Below are positions 27,825-37,093 of a stretch of DNA of 64,000 nucleotides, piece after piece. The notes under the pieces were generated by a model. It was not told where the DNA came from. It saw only the letters and a list, made by a program, of their open reading frames with translations, and did no database searches. The DNA lies in NCBI GenBank assembly GCA_964404255.1, contig CAYOJJ010000014.1, positions 39,987 through 103,986 of the forward strand, read 5' to 3'. Numbering within the stretch: position 1 is the first letter of the stretch; each line of letters starts with the position of its first letter. The position numbers were made by a program, and so were the translations under genes. Origin of the DNA: JAFDZW01 sp964404255. Lineage in GTDB: Bacteria; Bacteroidota; Ignavibacteria; Palsa-1295.

Positions 27825-29729
27825 CTACTTGCTAAAGTAACGTTCTTCCCAGAGCAACAGATTGAAGATCGACCATAACTGCTGCCCGTTCTTTCGTTTG
27901 CCCTGTTCATGTTCCTGCCGCAGTGCCGCAATATAACCGGGATTAAAGTGTTTTTTTACGATCGAGCTTTGCTCTATATATTTTGAAAACAATGGCTTCC
28001 ACTCATTTTTCATCCATTCGGCAACCGGCGCGGCAAAGCCCTGTTTCTTCCGATAAATATGTTCATGGGGTAAAATACCCTCGGCGGCTTTTTTCAGAAT
28101 ATGCTTTGGTTCGTTGTTCGGACCGAGCTTAATCTTCGTCGGCATTGTGAATGCATATTCAACAATGCGATGGTCGAGAAATGGAACACGGGCTTCGATG
28201 CTCGTTGCCATCGAAACCTTATCGACTCTCATCAACAGCATCTGCGGTAACCGCTGTTGAAATTCCAGATACATCATCCGTCGGGCATAATCGGCATTCG
28301 GGTAACGGGCATTCATTTCATCATGCCAGTGCTGCGGGTAGTCGCGAGTCGAATGCGCTGATCTAAGATATTCTTTATACAGCTCTTTTTTATGCTCTTC
28401 GGTAAGAGAGACTGCCCCACCCCAAAAGAACTCATCGCCTTCGGCATAGCGGCGGATATATTCTCTCATCAGCGGATGACCGATAAAGGGTTTAGCCCCG
28501 GCAAAAACAGCTTTGCGTAACGGCATCGGTACCCATGACTGCCAGAATTTTCTTCTGAACTCAAGATCGCGCAGCATCCAGGGATAGCCGATAAACTCTT
28601 CATCAGAGCCTTCACCTACCTGAACGACGATCGTACCGCTATCGCGAGTTAGTTTTGAGACAAAATATAATGGGATACAGACCGGATCGCCATTTGGTTC
28701 GTCTTCATGCCAGGCCAGATCGGAGATTACGGCTTCGGCATCTTTTGCATCGATGAGAATCTCGTGGTGGTTTGTTTTGAACTTGCGTGATATCTCGCGA
28801 GCATATTGAAGCTCATTATATTTTTCCAGCTCTTTGAATCCTACGGTGAACGTCTCGACCGGGCGGCTCATGAGCTCACTCATCAAAGCAACATTCAAAC
28901 TGGAATCGATACCGCCGGAAAGAAATACTCCGAACGGTACATCGCTCATCATGCGATCTTTGATCGCACGACGAAGTAAGAAACGCAGATCTTCAATAGC
29001 TTTTTCTTCGGTGAGTGAGGTATCCACTTCACCGGCATCGAGCAACGACCACCACCGTTTCTTTATTACCTCACCTGATTTTTTTATTCTCAGCGAACAA
29101 CCAGCTTCAAGCTTATGAATATTTTTGAACATCGTATCGGGCGCGGGGGGCATAAGCAACGTAAGATAATGCGAGATAGCATCCTCGTTCATTACTTTTT
29201 CTACAGCCGGATGCTCAAGTAATACTTTTATCTCACTGCCCCAGATAAATCTGCCGCTCGGGTTAGTATAATACAGCGGCTTGATACCTATTCTATCGCG
29301 GATAATAAAAACTTCCTGTTCTTGCTCATCCCAAATGGCAATGGCGAACATCCCGAGGAATTTCTTGAAGCACTCTTCACCCCACTCGGCATAAGCATAA
29401 ATAATCGTTTCGGTATCGGATTTCGAGCGGTACGTATATCCTTTTGCCTCGAGTTCGGCACGAACTTCGAGGTGATTATATATTTCACCGTTAAACGTTA
29501 TTGTATAACGGCCGTCGGGTGAGGACATCGGCTGATGGCCCGCCGGTGAAAGATCGACAATAGCAAGACGGCGAAACGTCAGACCACAGGTATGGTCGTT
29601 AGACATGAACCATCCCGCATCGTCAGGGCCCCGATGGATCATTGCATCCGACATTTTTGTCAGCAGTTCGCCGGAAACCGAAGGGTTCGAGCGATGCCCG
29701 TAGTCATATACTCCTGCTATTCCACACAT
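27825..29729 (-). CDS. asnB: Asparagine synthase (glutamine-hydrolysing)
   Basis: A 634-aa protein. The start is the ATG at 29729, because Cys2 (MCGIAGVYD) must be the N-terminal nucleophile after Met removal; a longer frame to 29834 is wrong for that reason. The glutaminase domain includes RLAIVDLSPAGHQP and FNGEIYN. The synthetase domain has the PP-loop FLSGGIDSSLN, EGSDEEFIGY and R.PFLDH. It makes asparagine, but relatives of this length also amidate surface sugars or peptides, so the exact substrate is open. Confidence 0.93.
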   Translation of the reverse strand: MCGIAGVYDYGHRSNPSVSGELLTKMSDAMIHRGPDDAGWFMSNDHTCGLTFRRLAIVDLSPAGHQPMSSPDGRYTITFNGEIYNHLEVRAELEAKGYTYRSKSDTETIIYAYAEWGEECFKKFLGMFAIAIWDEQEQEVFIIRDRIGIKPLYYTNPSGRFIWGSEIKVLLEHPAVEKVMNEDAISHYLTLLMPPAPDTMFKNIHKLEAGCSLRIKKSGEVIKKRWWSLLDAGEVDTSLTEEKAIEDLRFLLRRAIKDRMMSDVPFGVFLSGGIDSSLNVALMSELMSRPVETFTVGFKELEKYNELQYAREISRKFKTNHHEILIDAKDAEAVISDLAWHEDEPNGDPVCIPLYFVSKLTRDSGTIVVQVGEGSDEEFIGYPWMLRDLEFRRKFWQSWVPMPLRKAVFAGAKPFIGHPLMREYIRRYAEGDEFFWGGAVSLTEEHKKELYKEYLRSAHSTRDYPQHWHDEMNARYPNADYARRMMYLEFQQRLPQMLLMRVDKVSMATSIEARVPFLDHRIVEYAFTMPTKIKLGPNNEPKHILKKAAEGILPHEHIYRKKQGFAAPVAEWMKNEWKPLFSKYIEQSSIVKKHFNPGYIAALRQEHEQGKRKNGQQLWSIFNLLLWEERYFSK

Positions 29730-29843
29730 AAGTTGTTGCAAACACGATACGTTGGAGTTTCGTCGCTGTTTCGGAAAACTCTTCCTGACGCGGAACCCGA
29801 TGAATGTTACAGCTATTAATACTACTGTATTCACTAAATTATT

Positions 29844-30899
29844 ATGTCAGAAGTAACGACAGAGACCCAGCAAGACCGCGCAATCATCAAAGAGGATGAA
29901 TTTGCAGCGGCATATGCCAATCGTAAACCGCGCATCCTTTCCGGTATGCGCCCGACCGGCAAATGCCACCTCGGCCATTGGGCCGGCGCGCTCGAACCCT
30001 GGACTCTGTTGCAATCGAAGGCCGAGAATTTCCATCTTATCGCCGATTATCATGTTTTGACGACCAATCGCGATAGCGCCCCCATTACCCAACTCTCTAT
30101 CGATATGGCTATCGATTGGGTTGCGTTTGGCATCGATCCGGCTAAATCCCCCATCTTTCGCCAATCGAAAGTAAAGGAGCATACAGAGTTATTTTTGATC
30201 TTTGCTATGCTCATCACCAAGGCCCGTCTCGAACGCAATCCTGCTGTCAAAGACCAGGTACGCGATCTCGGTATTGGTGAAGGTATGACCTATGGGCATT
30301 TAGGATATCCGGTTCTTCAGGCTGCCGATATATTATTGTATAAAGGTGAGCTGGTGCCGGTTGGCGAAGACCAGGTCCCCCATGTGGAGATCACGCGTGA
30401 ATTTGCCCGGGATTTTAATTACCTCTATGGTAATGTATTTCCGGTGCCGAAGGCCTATGTCTCAAACTACCCTCGTCTGCCAGGATTGGATGGCAAGCGT
30501 ATGTCGAAATCCGTCGGTAATACGATCCTGCTTTCAGATTCGCCGGATGAGACGTGGTTAAAAATGAAATCAGCTGTTACCGATCCACAAAAAGTGCGAA
30601 AAGGAGATCCGGGCAGGCCTGAAATTTGTCTGGTATATACATACCATAAAAAATGGAATTCATCGGAGACTGCCGATATTGCTGTAGGTTGCAGCAGCGG
30701 TTCGCTTGGTTGTGTGGATTGCAAAAAACGCATAACCGAAAAGATCAATATCGACTTTGCTCCGATGCGCGAAAAGCGTACCGAACTGGCACAGGATGAA
30801 TCGAAGATACTCCACATCCTGGAACAAGGTGAAGAACGAGCCAGGGTTGAAGCACAAAAAACGATGAGCGAAGTTCGCTCAGCGATGAAATTCGGATAA
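29844..30899 (+). CDS. trpS: Tryptophanyl-tRNA synthetase, likely Fe-S type
   Basis: Charges tRNA-Trp. A 351-aa class I synthetase with the HIGH-like motif HLGHW and KMSKS-like KRMSKSVGN. The C-terminal region has Cys residues spaced C-x20-C-x6-C-x2-C (GRPEIC ... VGCSSGSLGCVDCKKR), resembling the C-x22-C-x6-C-x2-C motif that binds a [4Fe-4S] cluster in Thermotoga TrpRS. The 34-residue N-terminal extension before RILSGMRPTG is acidic. It overlaps the following gene by one base (TAATG). Confidence 0.96.
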   Translation: MSEVTTETQQDRAIIKEDEFAAAYANRKPRILSGMRPTGKCHLGHWAGALEPWTLLQSKAENFHLIADYHVLTTNRDSAPITQLSIDMAIDWVAFGIDPAKSPIFRQSKVKEHTELFLIFAMLITKARLERNPAVKDQVRDLGIGEGMTYGHLGYPVLQAADILLYKGELVPVGEDQVPHVEITREFARDFNYLYGNVFPVPKAYVSNYPRLPGLDGKRMSKSVGNTILLSDSPDETWLKMKSAVTDPQKVRKGDPGRPEICLVYTYHKKWNSSETADIAVGCSSGSLGCVDCKKRITEKINIDFAPMREKRTELAQDESKILHILEQGEERARVEAQKTMSEVRSAMKFG

Positions 30900-31825
30900 T
30901 GGTTAAAAAATTCTTCCTGCTTCTCGTACTCGTATCCACCCATTCGTTACAATTATTTGCCCAAGGTTGGCAGGTTCAGATACCCCCAACCTTGAAGCAC
31001 TTGTATTCGGTCGAATTTCTCGACCGGATGCAGGGCTTTGCTGCCGGCCAGGCCACTATTATTAAAACTACCGATGGCGGTGGTACCTGGGCCGAACTAT
31101 CAATAAATACTCAAAAGAAATTATATGCTGTTTCGGTTGTAAATAAGGATTGCCTTATGTCTGTCGGCAGAGATGGCACGATTCTGCGTTCGGTCGATGG
31201 CGGCGGGCATTGGGTACAGCAGGTAGGCGCACGGGTAATTCCTCTAAAAGGAATTAGTCTTTGCGATTCATTACAAGGCTGGGCTGTAGGATGGTGGGGT
31301 ACGATCATCCATACAACTGATGGCGGAAAAAATTGGACGAAAGAACCGCTTACCACGGATATTTACCTCAATCAGATCAAAGCCATCGATGCAAAGACCG
31401 CTATTGCTATCGGTGAAAAAGGATTGATCGTCCGCACAATTAATGGCGGTAAAAGTTGGGAAACTCCGGCCAGTGAAACAGCCGATTCTCTTTATGGAGT
31501 CTGTTTTGCCGGAAAGAATATTGTCTATGCTGTTGGCGATCATGGTACTATCGTCCGTTCTTCAAATCGTGGTGCAACCTGGGAATGCATGGAACTGGTC
31601 ACCAGACAGGATCTGACCGGTGTTTCATTTTGCGATGAACTCCATGGTACTGTAGTTGGTAAAAACGGCATGATTCTCCGCACCGATGATGGCGCAAAGC
31701 ATTGGCAAATCCAACGACCTCCGGTCGATACTCACCTGACATCAGTCGATCAGATCGATCCGAAAACAATTATGATCGTGGGCGTGAATGGCACGATCCT
31801 TAGAACCACAACCGGTGGTTTTTAG
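30899..31825 (+). CDS. Secreted YCF48-like beta-propeller protein
   Basis: A 308-aa protein. A signal peptide (about 21 residues, ending LFAQ) is followed by seven or so repeats of a .TTDGG..W type with AVG/VGxxGTIL(R/K)T turns, as in YCF48/Hcf136-like propellers. It has no T9SS domain, so it is probably periplasmic. It is translationally coupled to trpS, an odd pairing with no obvious functional link. Homologues of this fold serve as assembly factors, but the role here is unknown. Confidence 0.72.
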   Translation: MVKKFFLLLVLVSTHSLQLFAQGWQVQIPPTLKHLYSVEFLDRMQGFAAGQATIIKTTDGGGTWAELSINTQKKLYAVSVVNKDCLMSVGRDGTILRSVDGGGHWVQQVGARVIPLKGISLCDSLQGWAVGWWGTIIHTTDGGKNWTKEPLTTDIYLNQIKAIDAKTAIAIGEKGLIVRTINGGKSWETPASETADSLYGVCFAGKNIVYAVGDHGTIVRSSNRGATWECMELVTRQDLTGVSFCDELHGTVVGKNGMILRTDDGAKHWQIQRPPVDTHLTSVDQIDPKTIMIVGVNGTILRTTTGGF

Positions 31826-34800
31826 CTATTTTGATATTAATAGCGACGCCGTTATCATTTGATCTCTCGACTGCAACCGAACCGAGTAATGTCCTGAAGG
31901 CAACGCTTCTACCGTCAGCGGAAGACGATGTTCTCCGGATGAAAGAACTCCTGTAACTACAGGCGTTACTTCGCGGCCTAATTCATCAAATACACTGAGT
32001 CTTATATTTCCTTCGGTTGGAAGACTAATTATAACCTGAGCATTATCCCGAACAGGATTAGGCTGTACCCTCATGGTTAGTGAAGATGATGCTGCCGGAG
32101 CAACCGCATTAATAACAGCCGCTTCCTTCTTTAAGAAATACCATGGAGTACCGACGGTCTGCTGATCGATCTTCACGGAAAAGATATTCGTGCCGGTCAG
32201 CTTTACTCCTTCGAACGAGTTTTCCGATAGGGTGCCACTAGGCAAGAGTGGATAGACAACCAGGCGGTCGGAATCACAACGGATAAAACACTCTACTGAC
32301 GCGGCCTTCATCAGTGTTGGGCCCGTTCCCCAATGATTGCGAATACTGGAATCTTTATACCAAAGCCATCCGGTATTTTGAGAGCGGGTGCCAAGTGTCA
32401 AAAATAATTCGGGAGACTTGGAAATATCGGAGGTATCTACCGATTGCAGCGATAGCGATAGCTCGTCGCTGCCATTATCTTTTCTGGAAAAGCCGAACGT
32501 ATTTAAAGTAATAGTATCACCGGAGAAGATTCCACATGCTCCCTGATATTTTAATGTATTGACTGTTTCCCACCCGCGGGTCTGATTCCATTGGATCTGC
32601 TCATTATCCGAGACTTTGGTGATCGAATCATTCTGATTGAGATACGGATACTCACTGGCAATTTTATGCTTTGCTGCTCCGTAACTATTGCGTATGCGAT
32701 AGATGGCTGCAATATTAGGATTCAGGTATCCTTCTACTCCAAAAGGATGGGAAAAATGTCCTTCCATTCCCCAGAGTTGCACATCGTCGTTATCATGAGC
32801 GATCGTTACCCCAACATCGGTCGTTGCCGTTTTGAAAGAGCGGAACATTGCACTCGCAGATGGGATCGAAGCCATCATAGAAGCATTTCCCTTAATCGCC
32901 CACCACTCTTCTTTGCGCGAATAATCGGAATCCAGATCGGCCGCATAATAGGCATAGGGCGTTAAGAAAATGCCGTCCCAATCCTGCAAAGAACCATAGG
33001 AAGCAATGAATGGGGCTATGCCCATACTATGCTGGTTCATGAATGGCTGTAAGAACGATGAGAAAATAAATGGTTTGCCGTCAACACTATGACTCATCGC
33101 TACTCCAAGAGTATAATTACCGGTCATTTTAACAAGAGAATTATTTCCTATGACCCAGGTCGAATCAGTGTAAGCTTTTGCGGGATCGGCGCTTCTCGGA
33201 TAATCGATATTATTACCTCCGCCGGTATAATCCGCTCCTCTATTCTCAAACCCTTCCGTATAGGTACCCCAATACATCGGAGAATAATTATTAATGAGGA
33301 TGTCCGATTTTATGGTATCGCGGATACAGGCTTTTACAGCATTGAAATAATCCTGTTGTAATGAATCATAGAATAAGAACATATCGCGGAATCGCTGAAA
33401 GGGCAACAGTTTTGTTGCGCCGAACGGAGCACGAGCGATGGAATATGTTTGTGCGGACTCGCCGGCCGTCAGACCAACTTCCGGAACCCGTTTTACGGTG
33501 ACACCATCGATCATAACATCGCCTAATTGATCTCCGATGCCGAAGATAAGATATTGCACACCGTCGCTTAGCGATCGGAATGTTATCGAGTACTGCTTCC
33601 AACTGGTATCGATCGTACCCGCTTTTGAAAGACTTACCGAATAATCATTCGCATTGTAAATATAGGTCGTAAGTGAACGGGACAGGACAGCAGGAGAAGA
33701 ACTTCCCCGATAGATTTTCGCCCAGTATTTTAATTCATATAAGCTGTCTTTTTTAAGCTTTAAGGTTGAATTTACTAAATAGGCGTCGTTCCAGGTCGGC
33801 TTTGCACTTAAGCGCGATAATAATAGCAACATGCAGAACTGGGAATCGGCGGCAGTACCAAAGAGCGACTTATCACCCGTTGCCCCGTTATTTAATGAGA
33901 ATGACCATGCTGCTGAGCCAACTTGTTCGAAGCTTCCGTTATCGATAAGATTTACGGGATTAGTAATAGGTGCACCACCCCAGGCAGTATTTATTCCGGC
34001 ATTGCTTCCATATTTTTTAAGCAAATACTGGCTAAATAAGGTATCGAGGCGGCGCGAGCGATTCCAACCTACCGTTCCCCCGCTTCCACTGACGGCTACC
34101 GAGGCATTATCTTTCCAGTTTAGATAAGCGTTTCGCCACCCGCAAAGCAAGGATAATTCCTGGTTACCGGCGATCTCGATTGCTACAATGGCCGGGTCAT
34201 CGGCTAATCGCGCACCAGTTAAAGGATTAACATGACCTAATAATGTCTTAGCCCACTGCCGATGTAATTCTGCTGCCCGTTTATCGATAAAATGAACGAA
34301 TTGCGAGAGCGATCCTACCGTATCGGGCTGTGCTACTCCATCGGCCGCTGTAAAATAATGATAGGAATGAAGGGTAAGGAACACATAAATTCCCTGCTGT
34401 TTCAATTCGTAAAGCAACGTATCGAATTTATTGAAATTCGGACGGTTAATAGCATAGGATCCTGAAGCATCAGCCGTACATAAACTTGCTGCAGACCAAT
34501 ACGGGTAATCATTTATGGTAAGGCGCAGTGCATTAAATCCCAGTTTATGCAAATGCGCTGCTAACTGTTTACAGTGGTCGCGATCGATGAATTGCGCATC
34601 GAACCATAATTCTGTACCAAAAAGACGAATTCTTTGGGACTGCGAACCTACTTTAATAACAAAATGTCCATTTTCGGCTTTTATTCTCGAAACGATCGGG
34701 GCTTCGCCCAGGGTAGTAGGTAATTTCGTGGCTGATACCGTATCAGAAGTTGAAATAGTAAAAGGAAAAGAATGCTCCAACGGTTGTGCTACTACCATAG

Positions 34801-34861
34801 TCATAGTCAGCAAGTAGACAACCGATGCAACCACCACGGGGATATAGTGTTTTAATTTCAT
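31826..34861 (-). CDS. Large secreted glycoside hydrolase-like protein with T9SS sorting domain
   Basis: 1011 aa from the ATG at 34861. Signal peptide of about 25 residues. The N-terminal TIM-barrel-like region resembles the GH5/cellulase type (RLFGTELWFDAQF, LHKLGFNALRLTINDYPYW, VFLTLHSYHYFTA). A carbohydrate-binding CBM4_9-like insert has NLIDNGSFEQVGS, and a C-terminal T9SS sorting domain has VQPNPVRDNAQV and ALPSGHYSVRLQS. The segment expected to hold the acid/base Glu reads IEIAGNQEL, not the usual NE pair, so catalysis is uncertain. It ends directly against the propeller gene, stop to stop. Confidence 0.72.
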   Translation of the reverse strand: MKLKHYIPVVVASVVYLLTMTMVVAQPLEHSFPFTISTSDTVSATKLPTTLGEAPIVSRIKAENGHFVIKVGSQSQRIRLFGTELWFDAQFIDRDHCKQLAAHLHKLGFNALRLTINDYPYWSAASLCTADASGSYAINRPNFNKFDTLLYELKQQGIYVFLTLHSYHYFTAADGVAQPDTVGSLSQFVHFIDKRAAELHRQWAKTLLGHVNPLTGARLADDPAIVAIEIAGNQELSLLCGWRNAYLNWKDNASVAVSGSGGTVGWNRSRRLDTLFSQYLLKKYGSNAGINTAWGGAPITNPVNLIDNGSFEQVGSAAWSFSLNNGATGDKSLFGTAADSQFCMLLLLSRLSAKPTWNDAYLVNSTLKLKKDSLYELKYWAKIYRGSSSPAVLSRSLTTYIYNANDYSVSLSKAGTIDTSWKQYSITFRSLSDGVQYLIFGIGDQLGDVMIDGVTVKRVPEVGLTAGESAQTYSIARAPFGATKLLPFQRFRDMFLFYDSLQQDYFNAVKACIRDTIKSDILINNYSPMYWGTYTEGFENRGADYTGGGNNIDYPRSADPAKAYTDSTWVIGNNSLVKMTGNYTLGVAMSHSVDGKPFIFSSFLQPFMNQHSMGIAPFIASYGSLQDWDGIFLTPYAYYAADLDSDYSRKEEWWAIKGNASMMASIPSASAMFRSFKTATTDVGVTIAHDNDDVQLWGMEGHFSHPFGVEGYLNPNIAAIYRIRNSYGAAKHKIASEYPYLNQNDSITKVSDNEQIQWNQTRGWETVNTLKYQGACGIFSGDTITLNTFGFSRKDNGSDELSLSLQSVDTSDISKSPELFLTLGTRSQNTGWLWYKDSSIRNHWGTGPTLMKAASVECFIRCDSDRLVVYPLLPSGTLSENSFEGVKLTGTNIFSVKIDQQTVGTPWYFLKKEAAVINAVAPAASSSLTMRVQPNPVRDNAQVIISLPTEGNIRLSVFDELGREVTPVVTGVLSSGEHRLPLTVEALPSGHYSVRLQSRDQMITASLLISK

Positions 34862-34934
34862 AGTGCTTTCTTTTTTACGACAAAGGGTGCAACAACTCTG
34901 TAACAAGTTCGTTTCACCCGGGGTTAACCATTCT

Positions 34935-35615
34935 ATGCGGATGCCCGGCAATCCTCGTAACGCTATTAATTATAGATTTTTAGCTATACTTTTCTCACTC
35001 TTGATAGCTTCAGTGAGCACGAGATCGGTTTCAGCTCAATCGCTGATCCAGGAAGAACCGAAGCTTCCACAATTGGCTCTGTCGCTACAGATTAATGGCT
35101 TTATTCCTTTCGATCAAAGCTATCGCTTAAATTATCATACTAAATTGCTGGCACTCCCCTTTGAACTGGCAGGAGAATTGGATTTCCCACTTAATCAAAC
35201 GCTTGCCAGTTCACTTGAAGTACGCTATAGACGACGGGAAGCGATCTTCCTGCCCGATGTTAGTATTTCGACGTTAGAGCTCGAACCGGGAATACGCGCT
35301 TATCTTGAAAAAGATCACCCCGGCGATCTTCGTTTATTTGGGCGGGCGGGGTTACTATTGGCTCGAAATACTGTCCAGGGCGTTATTGCTGCCACTACCG
35401 ATGGAAATGCCATCACTAACCGGACGGTAACCAAAGATTATTATAACATCGGAATAGGTCTCGGATTAGGTATAGAATACCGCGTTTCCACCAGTTCTAA
35501 TGTGTTCTTTTCGGTAAGGATCGGGTTGCAATTGGCCGATTCTCCCGATACCGGCGGACTTGGAGATGCCGGCGGGCTTTCCCTCGGATTCGGCTATAAA
35601 TATGAGATCTATTAA
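34935..35615 (+). CDS. Outer-membrane beta-barrel-like secreted protein
   Basis: A 226-aa protein from the ATG at 34935; upstream codons to 34863 overlap the neighbouring gene's promoter region and look unlike coding sequence. A signal peptide ends in SVSAQ (about residue 35). Then come alternating-hydrophobicity strands typical of a small outer-membrane barrel (LALSLQINGF, LELEPGIRAYL, GIGLGLGIEYRV, GLSLGFGYKYEIY). No family was recognised by name. It overlaps the next gene by 14 bp. Confidence 0.62.
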   Translation: MRMPGNPRNAINYRFLAILFSLLIASVSTRSVSAQSLIQEEPKLPQLALSLQINGFIPFDQSYRLNYHTKLLALPFELAGELDFPLNQTLASSLEVRYRRREAIFLPDVSISTLELEPGIRAYLEKDHPGDLRLFGRAGLLLARNTVQGVIAATTDGNAITNRTVTKDYYNIGIGLGLGIEYRVSTSSNVFFSVRIGLQLADSPDTGGLGDAGGLSLGFGYKYEIY

Positions 35616-36087
35616 TACAATATCCCGATCATTCTTACTTCTTTCCATCCTGCTTTTGGGTGTGGGAATATGGTCATGCTCCGATACCGGTATGGGTGTG
35701 ACTTCCGGCTCTCATCAAGTCCCCGAGGTGCATTCCATCAAAAAAATGTTCTCTATTCAGACCGGATCGAATTTTGCCGATTCCTTATCACCCATGTATC
35801 CTAATCCGTTCAACCGTTCTCTCGGCGATTCGGCGATCAATTTGGTCTTTAGTCTCGAGGATACATCCTTTGTTAAATTGATCATTCAAAATCCACTCGG
35901 CGATTCTGTTGTTCTATTTCTGGATTCTAATTTATCCGGGGGAATATATACCTTCCCCTGGAACCCGGTTACCCTTTCAAATCAGCGGTTGCGGGAGGGC
36001 CTTTACTTTGCAACACTGAGAATATCGGCGGCAAGATATAGCAGCGATTTTATCGATTCACGATTATTTTTAATTGAAGCAAATTAA
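35602..36087 (+). CDS. Lipoprotein with FlgD-like Ig domain
   Basis: A 161-aa protein from the ATG at 35602, within the last codons of the barrel gene. Lipobox GIWSC. The C-terminal 90 residues resemble a FlgD/T9SS-type Ig fold (YPNPFNRSLGDSAINLVFSL..., GGIYTFPWNPVTLSNQRLREGLYFATL), but as a short lipoprotein it is probably an envelope accessory protein and not cargo. It shares a TAATG junction with the next gene, so the three genes form one translational unit. Confidence 0.65.
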   Translation: MRSINTISRSFLLLSILLLGVGIWSCSDTGMGVTSGSHQVPEVHSIKKMFSIQTGSNFADSLSPMYPNPFNRSLGDSAINLVFSLEDTSFVKLIIQNPLGDSVVLFLDSNLSGGIYTFPWNPVTLSNQRLREGLYFATLRISAARYSSDFIDSRLFLIEAN

Positions 36088-37013
36088 TGAAGAGTGTATT
36101 GATACTGCTGGTAGTGCTCTGCGGCACAATTCGTATCAGCAGGGCCCAGCATTCGGATTCCAGGTATCTTTCCGGCACTCCGGCTGCTTCTTTTCCTATT
36201 CATTTTACCAATGGTTTTTTGTTCGCCTCTTTGCCGGTAGTCGATACAGCGCTCAATGGGACTATCGATACCATCACCCGCAGTTTTCTTATCGATCCGA
36301 GAATATCGAACGATGGCACCTATTTGCCCGAGGATTCCGGAACGACACACCTCGGCCAGCGAACATTTACAATCCCCCTGCCGTCACAACGAACCCTTAT
36401 ACTACATCTTGCGGCAAGCCTTATCCGCTGGAATTTTAAAATAGCCGATACAGCATATATGGGTTCGATCGGTTACGGCTTTTTTCGCCAGTACCGAACG
36501 GTACTTGATCTTGTCTATAATACTATTTCCTTTTATCCGATAGATAACAATGTAAAGTATGATCCGCGTCTCGGTCGGCAAAGCCTTGTCGTTCCTTACT
36601 ATGACGATGCAATGATCCCCTATTGCCATTGCGAATTCCCAACGATATGGCTCGATCCGGATATTAGTCCGCTCAATAAAGGAAGGATGCACTTTTCGCT
36701 TGCCGATCGCCAATCGGTGCTTTACCGCAATGCATTGCCGCCATCGATCTTAAAAAAGATAGACGATGCTGCGATCAAGGACTCCTTAGAAGGCAAACCT
36801 CCGAGTCTTAGCGGTGTTACTCTTTCCCACTTTGTGCTCGGTACGGAAGACATTGTCACCAGCGACCCGCGACGGCCTATTGACAAACTGCCCGATTTTT
36901 TCAAAGATCTGAATTTCCCGGTGACCGGTACTGTTGCTATGGATGTCGTGAAAAAGTATAAAGGGTTAGTTATAGATCCGACAAGATCGGTACTGTATTT
37001 TTGCAAATACTAA
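36087..37013 (+). CDS. Secreted protein with degenerate clan AA aspartic-protease-like fold
   Basis: A 308-aa protein with a signal peptide ending SRAQ. Two halves resemble retropepsin/pepsin-like lobes: FLIDPRIS (68-74) in place of the catalytic FLIDTGAS, followed by GSIGYGFFRQYRTVLDL...ISFYP and then GTVAMDVVKKYKGLVIDPTRSVLYF. The Asp-Thr-Gly triad is replaced by Asp-Pro-Arg, so it is probably catalytically dead or altered. It is third in the run after the barrel and the lipoprotein. Fold assignment is by motif reading only. Confidence 0.45.
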   Translation: MKSVLILLVVLCGTIRISRAQHSDSRYLSGTPAASFPIHFTNGFLFASLPVVDTALNGTIDTITRSFLIDPRISNDGTYLPEDSGTTHLGQRTFTIPLPSQRTLILHLAASLIRWNFKIADTAYMGSIGYGFFRQYRTVLDLVYNTISFYPIDNNVKYDPRLGRQSLVVPYYDDAMIPYCHCEFPTIWLDPDISPLNKGRMHFSLADRQSVLYRNALPPSILKKIDDAAIKDSLEGKPPSLSGVTLSHFVLGTEDIVTSDPRRPIDKLPDFFKDLNFPVTGTVAMDVVKKYKGLVIDPTRSVLYFCKY

Positions 37014-37093
37014 TAGGGGTCTTTCGAAAACCCAGATGATATAGTTTGGGTTAGTAGTGTAGATTTATCCACTATGAATTATCTGTAGTTTTT

